From JADJNW01 sp964517145 (lineage in GTDB: Bacteria > Bacteroidota > Bacteroidia > Chitinophagales > Saprospiraceae), in contig CAZFBN010000043.1 of the NCBI GenBank assembly GCA_964517145.1, positions 1-37,105 on the forward strand: a stretch of DNA of 37,105 nucleotides, in the 5' to 3' direction. This document shows, in pieces, positions 24,220-34,322 of this stretch. Below the pieces are notes generated by a model. That model saw only the letters and a list, made by a program, of their open reading frames with translations, had not been told where the DNA came from and did not search any database. Positions within the stretch are counted from its first letter, which is position 1, and each line of letters starts with the position of its first letter. The position numbers and the translations under genes are program-made.

Positions 24220-24960
24220 TTATTTATTATTTTGTCTGTTTTCATTATAAAAAACCGGATTATTAGCGGCAGCGAGTTGGCGAATGATGTTATCCAATTT
24301 TTGGCGTTGTAGTGACAATTCTTCCCGCGCTTTTATCGAATTGGTCTGAGTGGTGCTGATTTCATTGGTCAGGCGTTCGTTTTCTTCCTGTAAACGAGAA
24401 ATTTGCGCCAGATTATCTTCAATGGTTTTTTGTTTATTATTTTGCGTTTTCTCCAAATCACTCACGCGCTCCTGCGCTTCTTCCACTTTGTTTTCATAAT
24501 AACCACGTAAATAAGTGTCTAAAAAACTTTGCACAATGCCTTTCATTTGATAATATTGGCGATAGTCATTACCCAAACCAATTTTTCCATTATCATCAGA
24601 AGCAGCAAAAACCGACATTTTAGTCAGGTTATTATCTTCAATGATTTCAGAATAAAAATCAATATTACCAGGTGTAATTTCATCAAAATCAGTGTTTTCT
24701 GCGGAAAGCACGTTGCGATTCGTCAAAAAGCCATAGCCTCGCAGGCGCACGTCGTAGCGGTCGTCCAAAAAATCTTTCCAAGCCTTCTTTACATCCCTGG
24801 TGTCGGGTTCCATGTAAATAACAACAGCCGGATAGTCCTCTTTTTTATAATGCGCTGTCCCATCGTTAATTAGTAATTCCTGACTAAATCCATTTACTAG
24901 CATGCTGGAAGCCAAAATAAATACGCTACTTATGATGCTATTTCTTATAAAATTTTTCAT
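24220..24960 (-). CDS. Secreted coiled-coil protein of unknown function
   Basis: The 246-aa protein has a signal peptide (about 1-27, ending VNGFSQ). A globular part follows (about 28-145: DGTAHYKKEDYPAVVIYMEP, then WKDFLDDRYDVRLRGYGF). A long heptad-rich coiled coil (about 155-232) runs through VEEAQERVSDLEKTQ and ISRLQEENERLTNEI and ends RQLAAANN. I recognise no named family. A periplasmic oligomer, held together by the coil, is the simplest reading. It converges with the permease gene and has no operon partner. Promoter elements were not clear in the 249 bases upstream. Confidence 0.75.
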   Translation of the reverse strand: MKNFIRNSIISSVFILASSMLVNGFSQELLINDGTAHYKKEDYPAVVIYMEPDTRDVKKAWKDFLDDRYDVRLRGYGFLTNRNVLSAENTDFDEITPGNIDFYSEIIEDNNLTKMSVFAASDDNGKIGLGNDYRQYYQMKGIVQSFLDTYLRGYYENKVEEAQERVSDLEKTQNNKQKTIEDNLAQISRLQEENERLTNEISTTQTNSIKAREELSLQRQKLDNIIRQLAAANNPVFYNENRQNNK

Positions 24961-25209
24961 AACTTTTAATTTTTGCTATAAAACGGCTTATAATGCACGC
25001 TGTTCAATAAAAAGGTAAGCAAATTGAGTGTGGAATTAAAAAGTTTAAACTAGAAAAAGACAGCTGACATTTTAATTTAATAGGAGTTATACACGCAATA
25101 AAATTGGAAAAGTAATACATTTACCGAATGTGATCATTAAGATAAACGAAGAAAAAAATGCAACACACTGAAAGACAAATCATTATCCACCATAAAGTAG
25201 CTATTCACC

Positions 25210-25929
25210 ATGACTCGACTGAGTGTTAATATCAACAAAGTAGCGCTGATCCGAAATTCACGAGGCGGCAATTTACCCGACCTGCGCCAGGTAGCCATTG
25301 ATTGCGAAGCCTTTGGTGCTCAAGGCATTACGGTGCATCCACGCCCCGACCAGCGGCACATCCGATATGATGACATTCCGATATTAAAAGCGATTGTAAC
25401 AACGGAATTTAACATAGAAGGCAACCCAACGTTGGAATTTATGAATTTGGTGCTGACCCACCGCCCTGACCAATGCACACTTGTGCCCGATTCGCCGCAG
25501 CAATTAACGTCTGATTCAGGTTGGGACACCATTGCGCATCATGATTTTTTGCGCGAGGTGACTGCACAGTTGCAAGCAGCGGGCATTCGAGTGTCCATTT
25601 TTGTGGATCCCATTGAAAAAATGGTGGAAGGTGCCAAAAAAATTGGTGCGGATCGCATTGAATTTTATACAGGACCATACGCCCACCAATTTACCAGTGA
25701 CCCCGGCAAAGCGGTCGAGCCGCACACGCGCTGCGCGAAGCTCGCCAATGATATAGGTATTGGGATCAATGCAGGGCACGATTTAAATTTAGAAAATTTA
25801 AAATATTATAAAGAAAACGTACCTGGCTTATTGGAAGTCTCTATCGGTCATGCGCTCCTGTGCGATGCGCTTTATTTTGGATTAGAAAACACCATTCAGC
25901 TGTACCTCAGGCAGCTAAGTGAAGGTTAA
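25210..25929 (+). CDS. pdxJ: Pyridoxine 5'-phosphate synthase
   Basis: The 239-aa TIM-barrel enzyme condenses 1-deoxy-xylulose 5-phosphate with 3-amino-2-oxopropyl phosphate in the last ring-closing step of DXP-dependent vitamin B6 synthesis. Conserved blocks are LSVNINKVALIRNSRGG, GITVHPRPDQRHI (His43), the Glu70 region FNIEGNP, TLVPD, IEFYTGPYA, INAGHDLNLENL (His190) and EVSIGHALL. The catalytic His43, Glu70 and His190 equivalents are all there. Length is normal. It is monocistronic in this window, as often in Bacteroidota. Confidence 0.97.
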   Translation: MTRLSVNINKVALIRNSRGGNLPDLRQVAIDCEAFGAQGITVHPRPDQRHIRYDDIPILKAIVTTEFNIEGNPTLEFMNLVLTHRPDQCTLVPDSPQQLTSDSGWDTIAHHDFLREVTAQLQAAGIRVSIFVDPIEKMVEGAKKIGADRIEFYTGPYAHQFTSDPGKAVEPHTRCAKLANDIGIGINAGHDLNLENLKYYKENVPGLLEVSIGHALLCDALYFGLENTIQLYLRQLSEG

Positions 25930-26114
25930 AAACGTTACCTGTATGTAAAATAAATTTTAAGCGACTGTAAACCTCGGCGACTTTAGTAACAGCACCGTCT
26001 TAAAATCCCATGACTTACCATCTTTACGTCAACAGTTAAATTGGCAAAAGAAGGGGCATTCCTTTTTTGCATAGTTTTTTATTATCATTTCCAAACACAA
26101 CATGATGCTCGATT

Positions 26115-29100
26115 ATGAAGAACGTTTATTTTCTCCTTGCCTTGCTACTTTTGGCAACCAGTAGTGCATGGGCGCAGCGCACCATTAGCGGAAAGATAAC
26201 TTCCGACGAGGGCGACCCTTTGGTGGGCGCCACGGTGCTTGCAAAAGGAACTGCCGTAGGTACTACGACCGATATTGACGGCAACTATTCGCTTAACCTG
26301 CCTCAGGAGGTTACTACTTTAATTTTTAGTTATACCGGCTATCGCACGATGGAGTTAGAAATAGGCACATCTAATGTACTGGATGTTGAAATGAACCTAG
26401 AAGTGTCTCAACTTTCGGAAGTCGTGGTAGTAGGATACGGAACGCAGATAAAATCTACCCTTTCGGGAAACATTGCCAAAGTGGATGGCGAAGAGATCGA
26501 AGGCTTGCCAGTGCCCAGCGTAGAACAGGCACTGCAAGGTAAAACGGCGGGTGTGTTCATCGAATCGGTGAATGGAAAACCAGGCGGGCAAATTCGTATG
26601 CGCATACGGGGCTCGTCTTCCCTCACAGCCAGCAATCAACCACTGTTTGTGGTAGATGGAATTCCACTTACGACTTCGTCGCAGAACTATTCAGGCGCAA
26701 GCCTTAACCCGCTGGCAGATTTGAATTTTAATGACATTGAGTCCATTGAAATTTTAAAAGATGCTTCGGCGGCTGCTATTTATGGCTCTCGTGCTGCCAA
26801 TGGCGTGGTGCTCATTACCACTAAAAAAGGGAAAGCCGGCAAAACGCTTATTGATTTGAACGCGCAAACGGGCTTTAGCAATCCGACGAATAAACGAGAA
26901 TTTTTGAATCGGGAAGAGTACATCAGCTATTTTACAGAAGCGGCTAACAATTCGGACGACATTGAGGGATATACTTACGATGACCCAGATTCCTGGACTA
27001 CTTTTTTAAACAGCCGTTTTCGACGTTATTCAGGTTTTGATGACAACTGGCAAACCAGCGGCATTAATACCAACTGGCAGGATTTAGCTTTCCAGGATGC
27101 CATGTCTTCTCAGGCAACCCTGTCAGCTCGTGGCGGCACCGACAAAACCAAATTTTTTGCTAGCGCTTCCTGGAGCGATCAGGAAGGTATTTTGATCGGT
27201 AACAATTTTGAACGCTTAAGCGGTCGTTTGAATCTGGATCAGCAAGTAAGTGACAAAGTGAATTTTGGTTTCAACATGAGTTTGGCGCGCACCTTCACCG
27301 ATCAGGTTTCTGACGACAATGCATTTTCAACGCCCATGCAGTTGGTAGCGCTTTCACCGCTCACACCGGTGCGCGACGAAAATGGCGAGTTGAATAATAC
27401 GCCGGTCACCACTTATTATAATGGTCTGATTGATTTGGAAGATGCGCAACGCGACGTCACCACCTTCCGAACCTTAGCAAACGCTTATGCGCGTTATCAG
27501 ATTGTAAAAGGTTTATTTTTGAATGGCGACATTGGCGTGGATATTTACAACCTGAAAGACAATGCTTTTTACGGGAGCCGCACCGATGGCGGTAACGCTA
27601 CCAATGGCTATGGCACTGCTTATTACACACAAATTCAAAACATTACCTCCAAATTATTTGCAAATTATGGCACCACGCTGGGCACCAGCCATAATTTGGA
27701 TTTGACCGCCGGATTTGAATTTCAAAAGTCGGAAAGCGATGCCGCAAGGGTAGAAGGACAGGAGTTCCCGTTGGATGATTTGAAAACCATTGCCAGCGCT
27801 GCAGAAATTGCATCGGGTAGCTCCACGCTGACTCAATTTAGCTTTTTATCTTACTTTGCACGTTTGAATTACAATTTCAATCAAAAATACTTACTGACCC
27901 TAAGCGGTCGGGTGGATGGTTCTTCGCGTTTTGGTGAAAACAATCGCTACGGATTTTTTCCAGCGGCTTCGGCAGGTTGGGTTCTCAGTGAAGAGGATTT
28001 CTTGCGCAACAGCAATACCTTCAGCTTCCTCAAACTACGCGCCAGCTATGGCTTAACCGGTAATGCCGAAATTGACAATTTTGCACATTTAGGCTTGTAT
28101 GGTGGGGCAGGTTACAACGGAACGCCGGGATTGAATCCAACACAAATTCCGAATGCAGACCTCGCCTGGGAAAAGACTGCGCAACTGGATATTGGCGTTG
28201 ATTTTGGTTTGTTCGACAACCGCTTGAACGGTGAAGTGGATTATTATGTAAAAAATACCTCTGATTTGTTGCTTGATGTGCCTGTTCCAGGTACGTCTGG
28301 GTTTAGCACCCAATTGCAAAACATCGGAGAAGTACAGAATAAAGGGGTTGAAATTGTGCTCAACAGCAACAACCTGGTGGGCGCTTTCAAATGGAGCACC
28401 AGCTTGAACTTTGCACGCAACATCAACGAAGTAAAAGCCTTGGCACCTGGGCAAACCATCATTGATGGCGGTGGCTCTCGTTTTATGAACGTAGTAAAAG
28501 TAGGCGAACCAATTGGTATTTTCTGGGGACCAGAATACGCCGGTGCAGACCCAAACAACGGGGATGCGCTGTGGTACATCAATGAAGAAGGCGGCGCACG
28601 GGAAACGACCAATGATTATACAGAAGCAAATTTTGTGAAAATCGGCGATCCTAACCCTGATTTTATTTATGGTTTTACCAACAACTTCTCTTTTAAAGGT
28701 TTTTCACTCGATGTGACTTTCCAGGGAGTGCAAGGCAACGATATTCACAAGGTGGGCGATACCTTTATGGCTTGCAACGGCTGTTGGTTTGACAATCAAA
28801 CCAGAGATCAGCTGAATAGCTGGAAACAACAGGGTGACATTACCGATGTGCCTGAAGCGCGGCTTGGCTATAGCAATGGCGACCAGGCTCGCAGCAGCCG
28901 TTATTTGTCAGATGGTTCTTACCTGCGCTTGCGTACCTTGACTTTTGGCTACGAGTTTCCAAATATTGTTACCAATCGCTTGAATTTGTCTCGCTTGCGC
29001 GTGTATGCGACCGGTCAAAACTTGCTGACATTTACAAAATACGACGGTTGGGATCCAGAAGTAGGCGCTGATTATGCCGTAACCAATACCGATTTCGGCT

Positions 29101-29162
29101 TTGACTTTTACTCAGCACCTCAGCCACGCACCATTACTTTTGGCTTGAATATTGGTTTCTAA
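26115..29162 (+). CDS. SusC/RagA-type TonB-linked outer-membrane protein, first pair
   Basis: The 1015-aa protein has a signal peptide ending AWAQ (residue 20), a carboxypeptidase-D-regulatory-like domain (about 21-105, beginning RTISGKITSDEGDPLVGATV), and the SusC plug, including LFVVDGIPL and ASAAAIYGSRAANGVVLITT. A 22-strand barrel ends in NIGF. SusC proteins pair with a SusD lipoprotein to import oligosaccharides or peptides through the outer membrane, powered by TonB. The SusD partner follows after 33 bases. No STN domain, sigma or anti-sigma gene is present, so control must be elsewhere. The substrate is not deducible; no enzyme shares the operon. Confidence 0.95.
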   Translation: MKNVYFLLALLLLATSSAWAQRTISGKITSDEGDPLVGATVLAKGTAVGTTTDIDGNYSLNLPQEVTTLIFSYTGYRTMELEIGTSNVLDVEMNLEVSQLSEVVVVGYGTQIKSTLSGNIAKVDGEEIEGLPVPSVEQALQGKTAGVFIESVNGKPGGQIRMRIRGSSSLTASNQPLFVVDGIPLTTSSQNYSGASLNPLADLNFNDIESIEILKDASAAAIYGSRAANGVVLITTKKGKAGKTLIDLNAQTGFSNPTNKREFLNREEYISYFTEAANNSDDIEGYTYDDPDSWTTFLNSRFRRYSGFDDNWQTSGINTNWQDLAFQDAMSSQATLSARGGTDKTKFFASASWSDQEGILIGNNFERLSGRLNLDQQVSDKVNFGFNMSLARTFTDQVSDDNAFSTPMQLVALSPLTPVRDENGELNNTPVTTYYNGLIDLEDAQRDVTTFRTLANAYARYQIVKGLFLNGDIGVDIYNLKDNAFYGSRTDGGNATNGYGTAYYTQIQNITSKLFANYGTTLGTSHNLDLTAGFEFQKSESDAARVEGQEFPLDDLKTIASAAEIASGSSTLTQFSFLSYFARLNYNFNQKYLLTLSGRVDGSSRFGENNRYGFFPAASAGWVLSEEDFLRNSNTFSFLKLRASYGLTGNAEIDNFAHLGLYGGAGYNGTPGLNPTQIPNADLAWEKTAQLDIGVDFGLFDNRLNGEVDYYVKNTSDLLLDVPVPGTSGFSTQLQNIGEVQNKGVEIVLNSNNLVGAFKWSTSLNFARNINEVKALAPGQTIIDGGGSRFMNVVKVGEPIGIFWGPEYAGADPNNGDALWYINEEGGARETTNDYTEANFVKIGDPNPDFIYGFTNNFSFKGFSLDVTFQGVQGNDIHKVGDTFMACNGCWFDNQTRDQLNSWKQQGDITDVPEARLGYSNGDQARSSRYLSDGSYLRLRTLTFGYEFPNIVTNRLNLSRLRVYATGQNLLTFTKYDGWDPEVGADYAVTNTDFGFDFYSAPQPRTITFGLNIGF

Positions 29163-29195
29163 GTCTATTTTAATGTTTAAAAATTTAATTGAAAA

Positions 29196-30548
29196 ATGAA
29201 AAAACTAAATATAAATTATTTTTATTTCTTGCTCGCGCTTTTAATGCTGGGTTTGAATGCTTGCCAGGATGAATTGGAACTGCAGCCTGCTCAAAGTGTC
29301 AGTGAAGACCTGGCTTTAAACAGTGACAAAAACGTGAAAGCAGTATTAGTGGGCGCTTATGATGGACTCGGTGCTAGCAGCCTGCTCGGTGGTGAACTCC
29401 TGCGCAATGCGGAATTGCTCGCTGGCGATGGCGAAATTCGTTGGGTAGGAACCTTCAATGGTCCGCGTCAAATATTTAACAAAGCAATTGTAGCTACCAA
29501 TGGCGATGTATCTGGTGCTTGGTTGCAAGCATATACCACCATCAACATTGCAAATAATGTTCTGAGCGCACTCAGCATTGTGAATGAAGAAGACCGCGAC
29601 GCCGTAGAAGGCGAAGCCCTTTTTATCCGCAGCATCCTTTATTTTGAATTGGTGCGTTTTTTCGCAAAACCGTATGAAGCAGGACAGGCAAATGACCAAG
29701 CAGGTGTACCACTCGTGCTAACGCCTACGCGGGGCATCAGTGAGTCCAATCAAATTTCAAGAAGCACCGTCAAGCAGGTGTACGATCAAATCATTGGCGA
29801 TCTGATCAAAGCGGAAAATCAACTTCCTGAAGACAATGAGTGGCGTGCCAACAAATGGGCAGCAGCAGCGCTCCTGGCAAGAATTTATTTGCAACAGGGA
29901 GACTACGCCAATGCGCGCGATGCTGCCAATCGAGTGATTGAATCTGGCTTTTACAGCTTGCTCTCTAGTTACGAAGCTGTTTTTGGGCGTGATGAAAATT
30001 CCAACGAAGACATTTTTGCCATTCAAGTGACCACGCAGGATGGTATCAATGACATGAATACATACTTTTCTATTCAGGATTTTGGCGGTCGCGACGGCGA
30101 TATTGAGATTTTGCCAGGGCATTTAGCTTTGTACAATGCAGCAGACGACCGTCTTGCCCTATTTTTTGAAGCGAATGGTGGCGTGACCTATTCCGGTAAG
30201 TGGAACAATCAGTTTGGCAACATCAGCATTATCCGCTTGGCAGAGATGTACCTCATTCGTGCAGAAGCAAACTTGCGTTTGGGCACCTCCATAGGCGCTA
30301 CGCCTTTGGCAGACTACAATGAGGTGCATACGCGGGCAGGTTTGCCGGCAGCCACGAGTGTTACATTGGAAGAAATTTTGCTTGAGCGTCGTAGAGAACT
30401 GGCACATGAAGGATTTAGAATTCACGACATCAAGCGCACCAAGGGTACGGTAGGGTCACTGGCTTATAATTCAGACAAATTAGTTTTTCCTATTCCAGCA
30501 CGAGAAATTGAAGCAAATCCAAATTTGACTCAAAATCCAGGCTATTAA
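29196..30548 (+). CDS. SusD/RagB-type nutrient-binding lipoprotein, first pair
   Basis: The 450-aa protein has a lipobox LNAC (Cys23), so it is an outer-membrane lipoprotein exposed outside. TPR-like helices typical of SusD follow: IANNVLSALSIVNEEDR, VEGEALFIRSILYFELVRFF, KWAAAALLARIYLQQGDYAN. The C-terminal RagB block IRLAEMYLIRAEANLRLG and ILLERRRELAHEGFRIHDIKR is intact. It acts as the lid over the SusC barrel and captures ligand. A strong terminator at 30618 ends the transcript. The protein is at the short end of the family (typically 450-600 aa), without obvious gaps. Confidence 0.95.
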   Translation: MKKLNINYFYFLLALLMLGLNACQDELELQPAQSVSEDLALNSDKNVKAVLVGAYDGLGASSLLGGELLRNAELLAGDGEIRWVGTFNGPRQIFNKAIVATNGDVSGAWLQAYTTINIANNVLSALSIVNEEDRDAVEGEALFIRSILYFELVRFFAKPYEAGQANDQAGVPLVLTPTRGISESNQISRSTVKQVYDQIIGDLIKAENQLPEDNEWRANKWAAAALLARIYLQQGDYANARDAANRVIESGFYSLLSSYEAVFGRDENSNEDIFAIQVTTQDGINDMNTYFSIQDFGGRDGDIEILPGHLALYNAADDRLALFFEANGGVTYSGKWNNQFGNISIIRLAEMYLIRAEANLRLGTSIGATPLADYNEVHTRAGLPAATSVTLEEILLERRRELAHEGFRIHDIKRTKGTVGSLAYNSDKLVFPIPAREIEANPNLTQNPGY

Positions 30549-30617
30549 AAATATTGCCAAAAGATATTTGAGCACACAATGGTATTTTAAAATATAATTT
30601 TGAAATCCTACTTATCA

Positions 30618-30660
30618 AACGGGGTAAAAGGCGATAAGCTGCTTTTTTTCCCGTTTTTTG
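30618..30660 (+). terminator. Rho-independent terminator of the first SusC/SusD operon
   Basis: AACGGG (30618-30623) pairs with CCCGTT (30650-30655), with further A/T-rich inner pairing and a TTTT tail. It lies 70 bases after the susD stop. Confidence 0.75.
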
Positions 30661-30684
30661 TTGGCAGCGTTTTGCATGCCTATT

Positions 30685-30799
30685 GCGTTAAAAAGACAAT
30701 ACGCTAATGTTAAATTTTTAACTTTTTTTAACGCACATTTAACTTGAAAACGCCTGTATTTACAGGAATGCTGGACTTTTTCAACGTCACTTAAGTTTG
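30685..30799 (+). promoter_or_regulatory. Inverted repeat and promoter candidate before the second SusC gene
   Basis: GCGTTAAAAAG (30685-30695) is complementary to 30722-30734 apart from two extra T. A short stem CCTGTA-TT-TACAGG lies at 30753-30766. TAAGTTTG (30792-30799) matches the -7 consensus TAnnTTTG about 100 bases before the ATG; no good -33 box was found. The inverted repeat could be an operator upstream of the promoter. Confidence 0.4.
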
Positions 30800-30900
30800 G
30801 ATTTCGTAGAAAAGTTCATATTAAGAGTATGTAAATTTTCTTGAAAAGTATATTTTTGATTTCAGAAAAACTCTATTTCGCAAAACAAAATTGGATTAGT

Positions 30901-33900
30901 ATGAAAAAACTCTCACTAGTGCTAATGCTAGTACTCTGTGCTGTTGGTGTTGCTTTGGCGCAGAGAACCGTCAGTGGTAAAGTGACGGACGCAGGCGGAG
31001 AGCCGCTCATCGGAGCTAGTATCCTTGTAAAAGGCACTTCTACGGGTACAGTGACGGATGTGGATGGTACCTACTCGCTTACCGTACCTGATGGAGGGAC
31101 GATTCTGGTGTTTACTTACACTGGTTTTTCCACACAGGAGGTTACGTTGGGTGCCTCTAACGTAGTGGATGTGACCATGGCAGAAGCTGCCGAACAGCTC
31201 TCTGAAGTATTGGTAACTGCCATCGGTATCCAGCGTGAAAAGAAAGCCTTGGGTTATGCCGCTTCTGATGTGTCTTCCGACCAGATTACCCAGCGTTCGG
31301 AGCCTGACCCAGTGCGTACCCTTGCTGGTAAGGTGCCTGGGGTCAACATTCAGGCAGGCGGTGGTGCTCCTGGTCAGAACACCAAAATCAACATTCGCGG
31401 TAACTCTTCTTTGACGGGTAACACCCAGCCGCTGTTTGTTGTAGACGGTATTCCGTTTGACAACTCCATCAACGCTACTACCAACACCGCCGGTGGTACA
31501 CAGTATTCTAACCGCGCATTTGACATTGACCCGAATAACATCGAGTCGATCACTGTACTGAAGGGTGCTGCTGCTGCTGCCTTGTACGGCTCGCGAGCTA
31601 CAAACGGTGTGATCGTTATTACGACTAAAACAGGGAAGAAAAAGAATAAGGGACTGGAAGTTTCTTACAACACTTCGTATTCCATAGAAACCTTGGGAAG
31701 CTTACCAGAGTACCAGAATGTCTATACGCAAGGGTCTAATCAGAATTACAACGGTGGTTTCATCGGTAACTGGGGTGCTCCTTTCCCAGAGCATGTGGAT
31801 CGACTCAATGCGCAGTATGGTACGCCTTATAGCAAAACTTATGCTACTTATAAAGATGCTAATGGCGTGACGCAAAGCTACCCGGAAGGAACGGTACCGC
31901 ATCCGCTAGTATTCCCGACCTCTTATGGAGATGGACAAGGCTACGATGATGCCTTCCCTGAACTCTTGTGGAAAGATGCCAATGGGAACATCATTAGAAA
32001 TAGTGGAGGACAAGCATTGGCTATGCCAGTGCCATTGCGTTCGTACAACATTTTTGAACCCTTCTTCCAGGATGGGCATTTAGCAGAAAACTCTATTTCT
32101 ATCAATGCAGGTGGTGAAGGTTCTTCTCTGAGTGCTACGGTATCCCGCATGGATAATGAAGGGATTGTGCCCAACTCTAAAGCTTCCAGAACTAGCTTGA
32201 GCTTCGGTGGTAACGCTGCTTTGACCAATGGTTTGATCGTATCTGGTAATATGAACTATGTCAATACGACTCAATCCAACCCACCGGTGGGGGGCTCTGT
32301 ATTTACCGACTATGGTGCTACAGGTGACCAGGCGAGTATCTACTCTCGTATTTATTACCTGCCGCGTAATTTTGATTTAAATCAAACCAATCCAGAAGGG
32401 ATTCCATACCCATTTGAAAATCCAATCAATGGTAATAATGTTTTCTATCGAGCACTGGATAACCCTTTGTGGTTGACAAAATACCACCGCTATACCAGTA
32501 ACCTAAACCGTGCGTTTGGCTTCCTGGCATTGAGCTATGATGTATTACCCTGGTTGAATTTGACCGCAAGAGGGGGCATGAATTCTTATACGGATAACCG
32601 CCGTAGCTATTCCCGCCCAGGTGGTGTGGATGATCCCAATGGTGGTATCTGGACAGAAGATTTGACCAACACAGAAATCGATTTTAACTATCTTACTACT
32701 ATTACTCCTGATATTGGTGAGACTTTTGACCTGCGATTCATTGCCGGATTGAACTTAAACCAGCGTAGCTTGAACAGACGCTATGTAAGAGGAGACGGTA
32801 TCATTACCGCTAGCTTGCCGCTTACAAGCGCTACGACCACCCAGTTGGTGGATCGGGACTTTAGTCGCAGACAGCGTTTGTATGCCGTTTATGCAGATGT
32901 TCAATTAGGTTATAAGGGCTATGCTTACTTAGGCATCACCGCACGGAATGACTGGACTTCTACTTTGCCACAAGGCAACAACAATTATTTTTACCCAGGT
33001 GTGAATGCCTCTTTCGTATTCACAGACGCCTTGGGCATTAGCAGCAATACATTTGGATATGGTAAGATTCGCGCTGCTTGGACACAGGTAGGTAACGAAG
33101 CAACACCTTACCAAACTGCTACGACTTATCGTTTCAATGATACTTATAATTCACCAAACGGTAGCAAGGTGAACCGCGCAACTTTGGGTAACACCTTAGG
33201 CAATCCGAATCTGGTAAACGAGTTGACAACGGAAATCGAATTCGGTACAGACCTGCGTTTCTTCCGCAATCGCGTTGGTATTGACTTCACCTGGTTTAAG
33301 CGTAATTCTGTTGACCAGATTACGCGCGCCTTCCTGCCAAGATCAACTGGTTTTGTGGATGCAGTAGTGAATGCAGGTGAGATTGAAAACAAAGGGATTG
33401 AAGTAGGTTTAGACCTCACGCCAATAAGAACAGCCAGCGGCTTTGACTGGAATGTATATGTAAGCTTCAGTCGAATTAAGTCTTTGGTGGTCGATGCAGG
33501 TCCAGGCGGAGATATCATCATCGGTGGTCCTTATGGCGGCTTGTCCACTGTACACAGAACTGGCTTCCCTTATGGACAAATTTTGGGTTCTGCCAATGCA
33601 CGCACCGAATCGTTTGATGAAAATGGCAATTACATCGGTAAAGGAGAATTGCTCGTAGACCCAATTGAAGGCTTGACTATTTTCTTGCCAGAATCACAAG
33701 TTATTGGTGACCCGAACCCTGATTTCATCATGGGTATAATCAATACCTTTTCCTTCAAAGGAATAAGCCTGCGTACCTTATTCGACTGGAGACAGGGCGG
33801 TGACCTCTTTTCCTCCACAGCTGGTTCTTTATTGTTGAGAGGTATGTTGAAGTTTTCGGAAGATCGAGAAGGATTACGAGTTATCAGAGGTGTGCAGGGT

Positions 33901-34293
33901 GATCCACAGACTTATGAGCCGATTAAGGATGAGAATGGTAATTTCATTCAAAATACCACTACACTGACCTCATTTGCCTATCATTTCTCTAATGGCTTTG
34001 GTTCTTATGGTGCAGATGAAACTAACGTATATGATGCAACGGTGATCAGATTGCGCGAATTGTCGCTGTCTTACGATTTTCCAAAGAAGTTAATGGAAAA
34101 GACGCCATTCGGCTCATTGCGTTTGTCTGTATCAGGACGTAACCTTTGGTTCTATGCGCCAAATATGCTGAAGGACTCCTTCCTGGACCCGGAAGTATTG
34201 GGTGAAAACGCAGATTCTAACTCACAGGGATTTGAATATGGTGCTACGCCAAATACCAGAAGATTTGGGGTAAACCTTTCTGTAACTTTCTAA
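30901..34293 (+). CDS. SusC/RagA-type TonB-linked outer-membrane protein, second pair
   Basis: The start at 30901 gives the signal peptide ending ALAQ (residue 20) and 1130 aa; 20 further upstream codons in frame lack a ribosome site and are not needed. The regulatory-like domain begins RTVSGKVTDAGGEPLIGASI. Plug motifs are NTKINIRGNSSLTG, LFVVDGIPFD and AAAALYGSRATNGVIVITT. The barrel ends LSVTF with the usual terminal Phe. About 115 residues longer than the first SusC, mostly in the barrel loops, and only broadly similar to it, so the two probably take different ligands rather than being a recent duplication. The SusD partner follows 29 bases on. Confidence 0.95.
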   Translation: MKKLSLVLMLVLCAVGVALAQRTVSGKVTDAGGEPLIGASILVKGTSTGTVTDVDGTYSLTVPDGGTILVFTYTGFSTQEVTLGASNVVDVTMAEAAEQLSEVLVTAIGIQREKKALGYAASDVSSDQITQRSEPDPVRTLAGKVPGVNIQAGGGAPGQNTKINIRGNSSLTGNTQPLFVVDGIPFDNSINATTNTAGGTQYSNRAFDIDPNNIESITVLKGAAAAALYGSRATNGVIVITTKTGKKKNKGLEVSYNTSYSIETLGSLPEYQNVYTQGSNQNYNGGFIGNWGAPFPEHVDRLNAQYGTPYSKTYATYKDANGVTQSYPEGTVPHPLVFPTSYGDGQGYDDAFPELLWKDANGNIIRNSGGQALAMPVPLRSYNIFEPFFQDGHLAENSISINAGGEGSSLSATVSRMDNEGIVPNSKASRTSLSFGGNAALTNGLIVSGNMNYVNTTQSNPPVGGSVFTDYGATGDQASIYSRIYYLPRNFDLNQTNPEGIPYPFENPINGNNVFYRALDNPLWLTKYHRYTSNLNRAFGFLALSYDVLPWLNLTARGGMNSYTDNRRSYSRPGGVDDPNGGIWTEDLTNTEIDFNYLTTITPDIGETFDLRFIAGLNLNQRSLNRRYVRGDGIITASLPLTSATTTQLVDRDFSRRQRLYAVYADVQLGYKGYAYLGITARNDWTSTLPQGNNNYFYPGVNASFVFTDALGISSNTFGYGKIRAAWTQVGNEATPYQTATTYRFNDTYNSPNGSKVNRATLGNTLGNPNLVNELTTEIEFGTDLRFFRNRVGIDFTWFKRNSVDQITRAFLPRSTGFVDAVVNAGEIENKGIEVGLDLTPIRTASGFDWNVYVSFSRIKSLVVDAGPGGDIIIGGPYGGLSTVHRTGFPYGQILGSANARTESFDENGNYIGKGELLVDPIEGLTIFLPESQVIGDPNPDFIMGIINTFSFKGISLRTLFDWRQGGDLFSSTAGSLLLRGMLKFSEDREGLRVIRGVQGDPQTYEPIKDENGNFIQNTTTLTSFAYHFSNGFGSYGADETNVYDATVIRLRELSLSYDFPKKLMEKTPFGSLRLSVSGRNLWFYAPNMLKDSFLDPEVLGENADSNSQGFEYGATPNTRRFGVNLSVTF

Positions 34294-34322
34294 AAACATT
34301 TCATCAACCATAATTGATTGAT

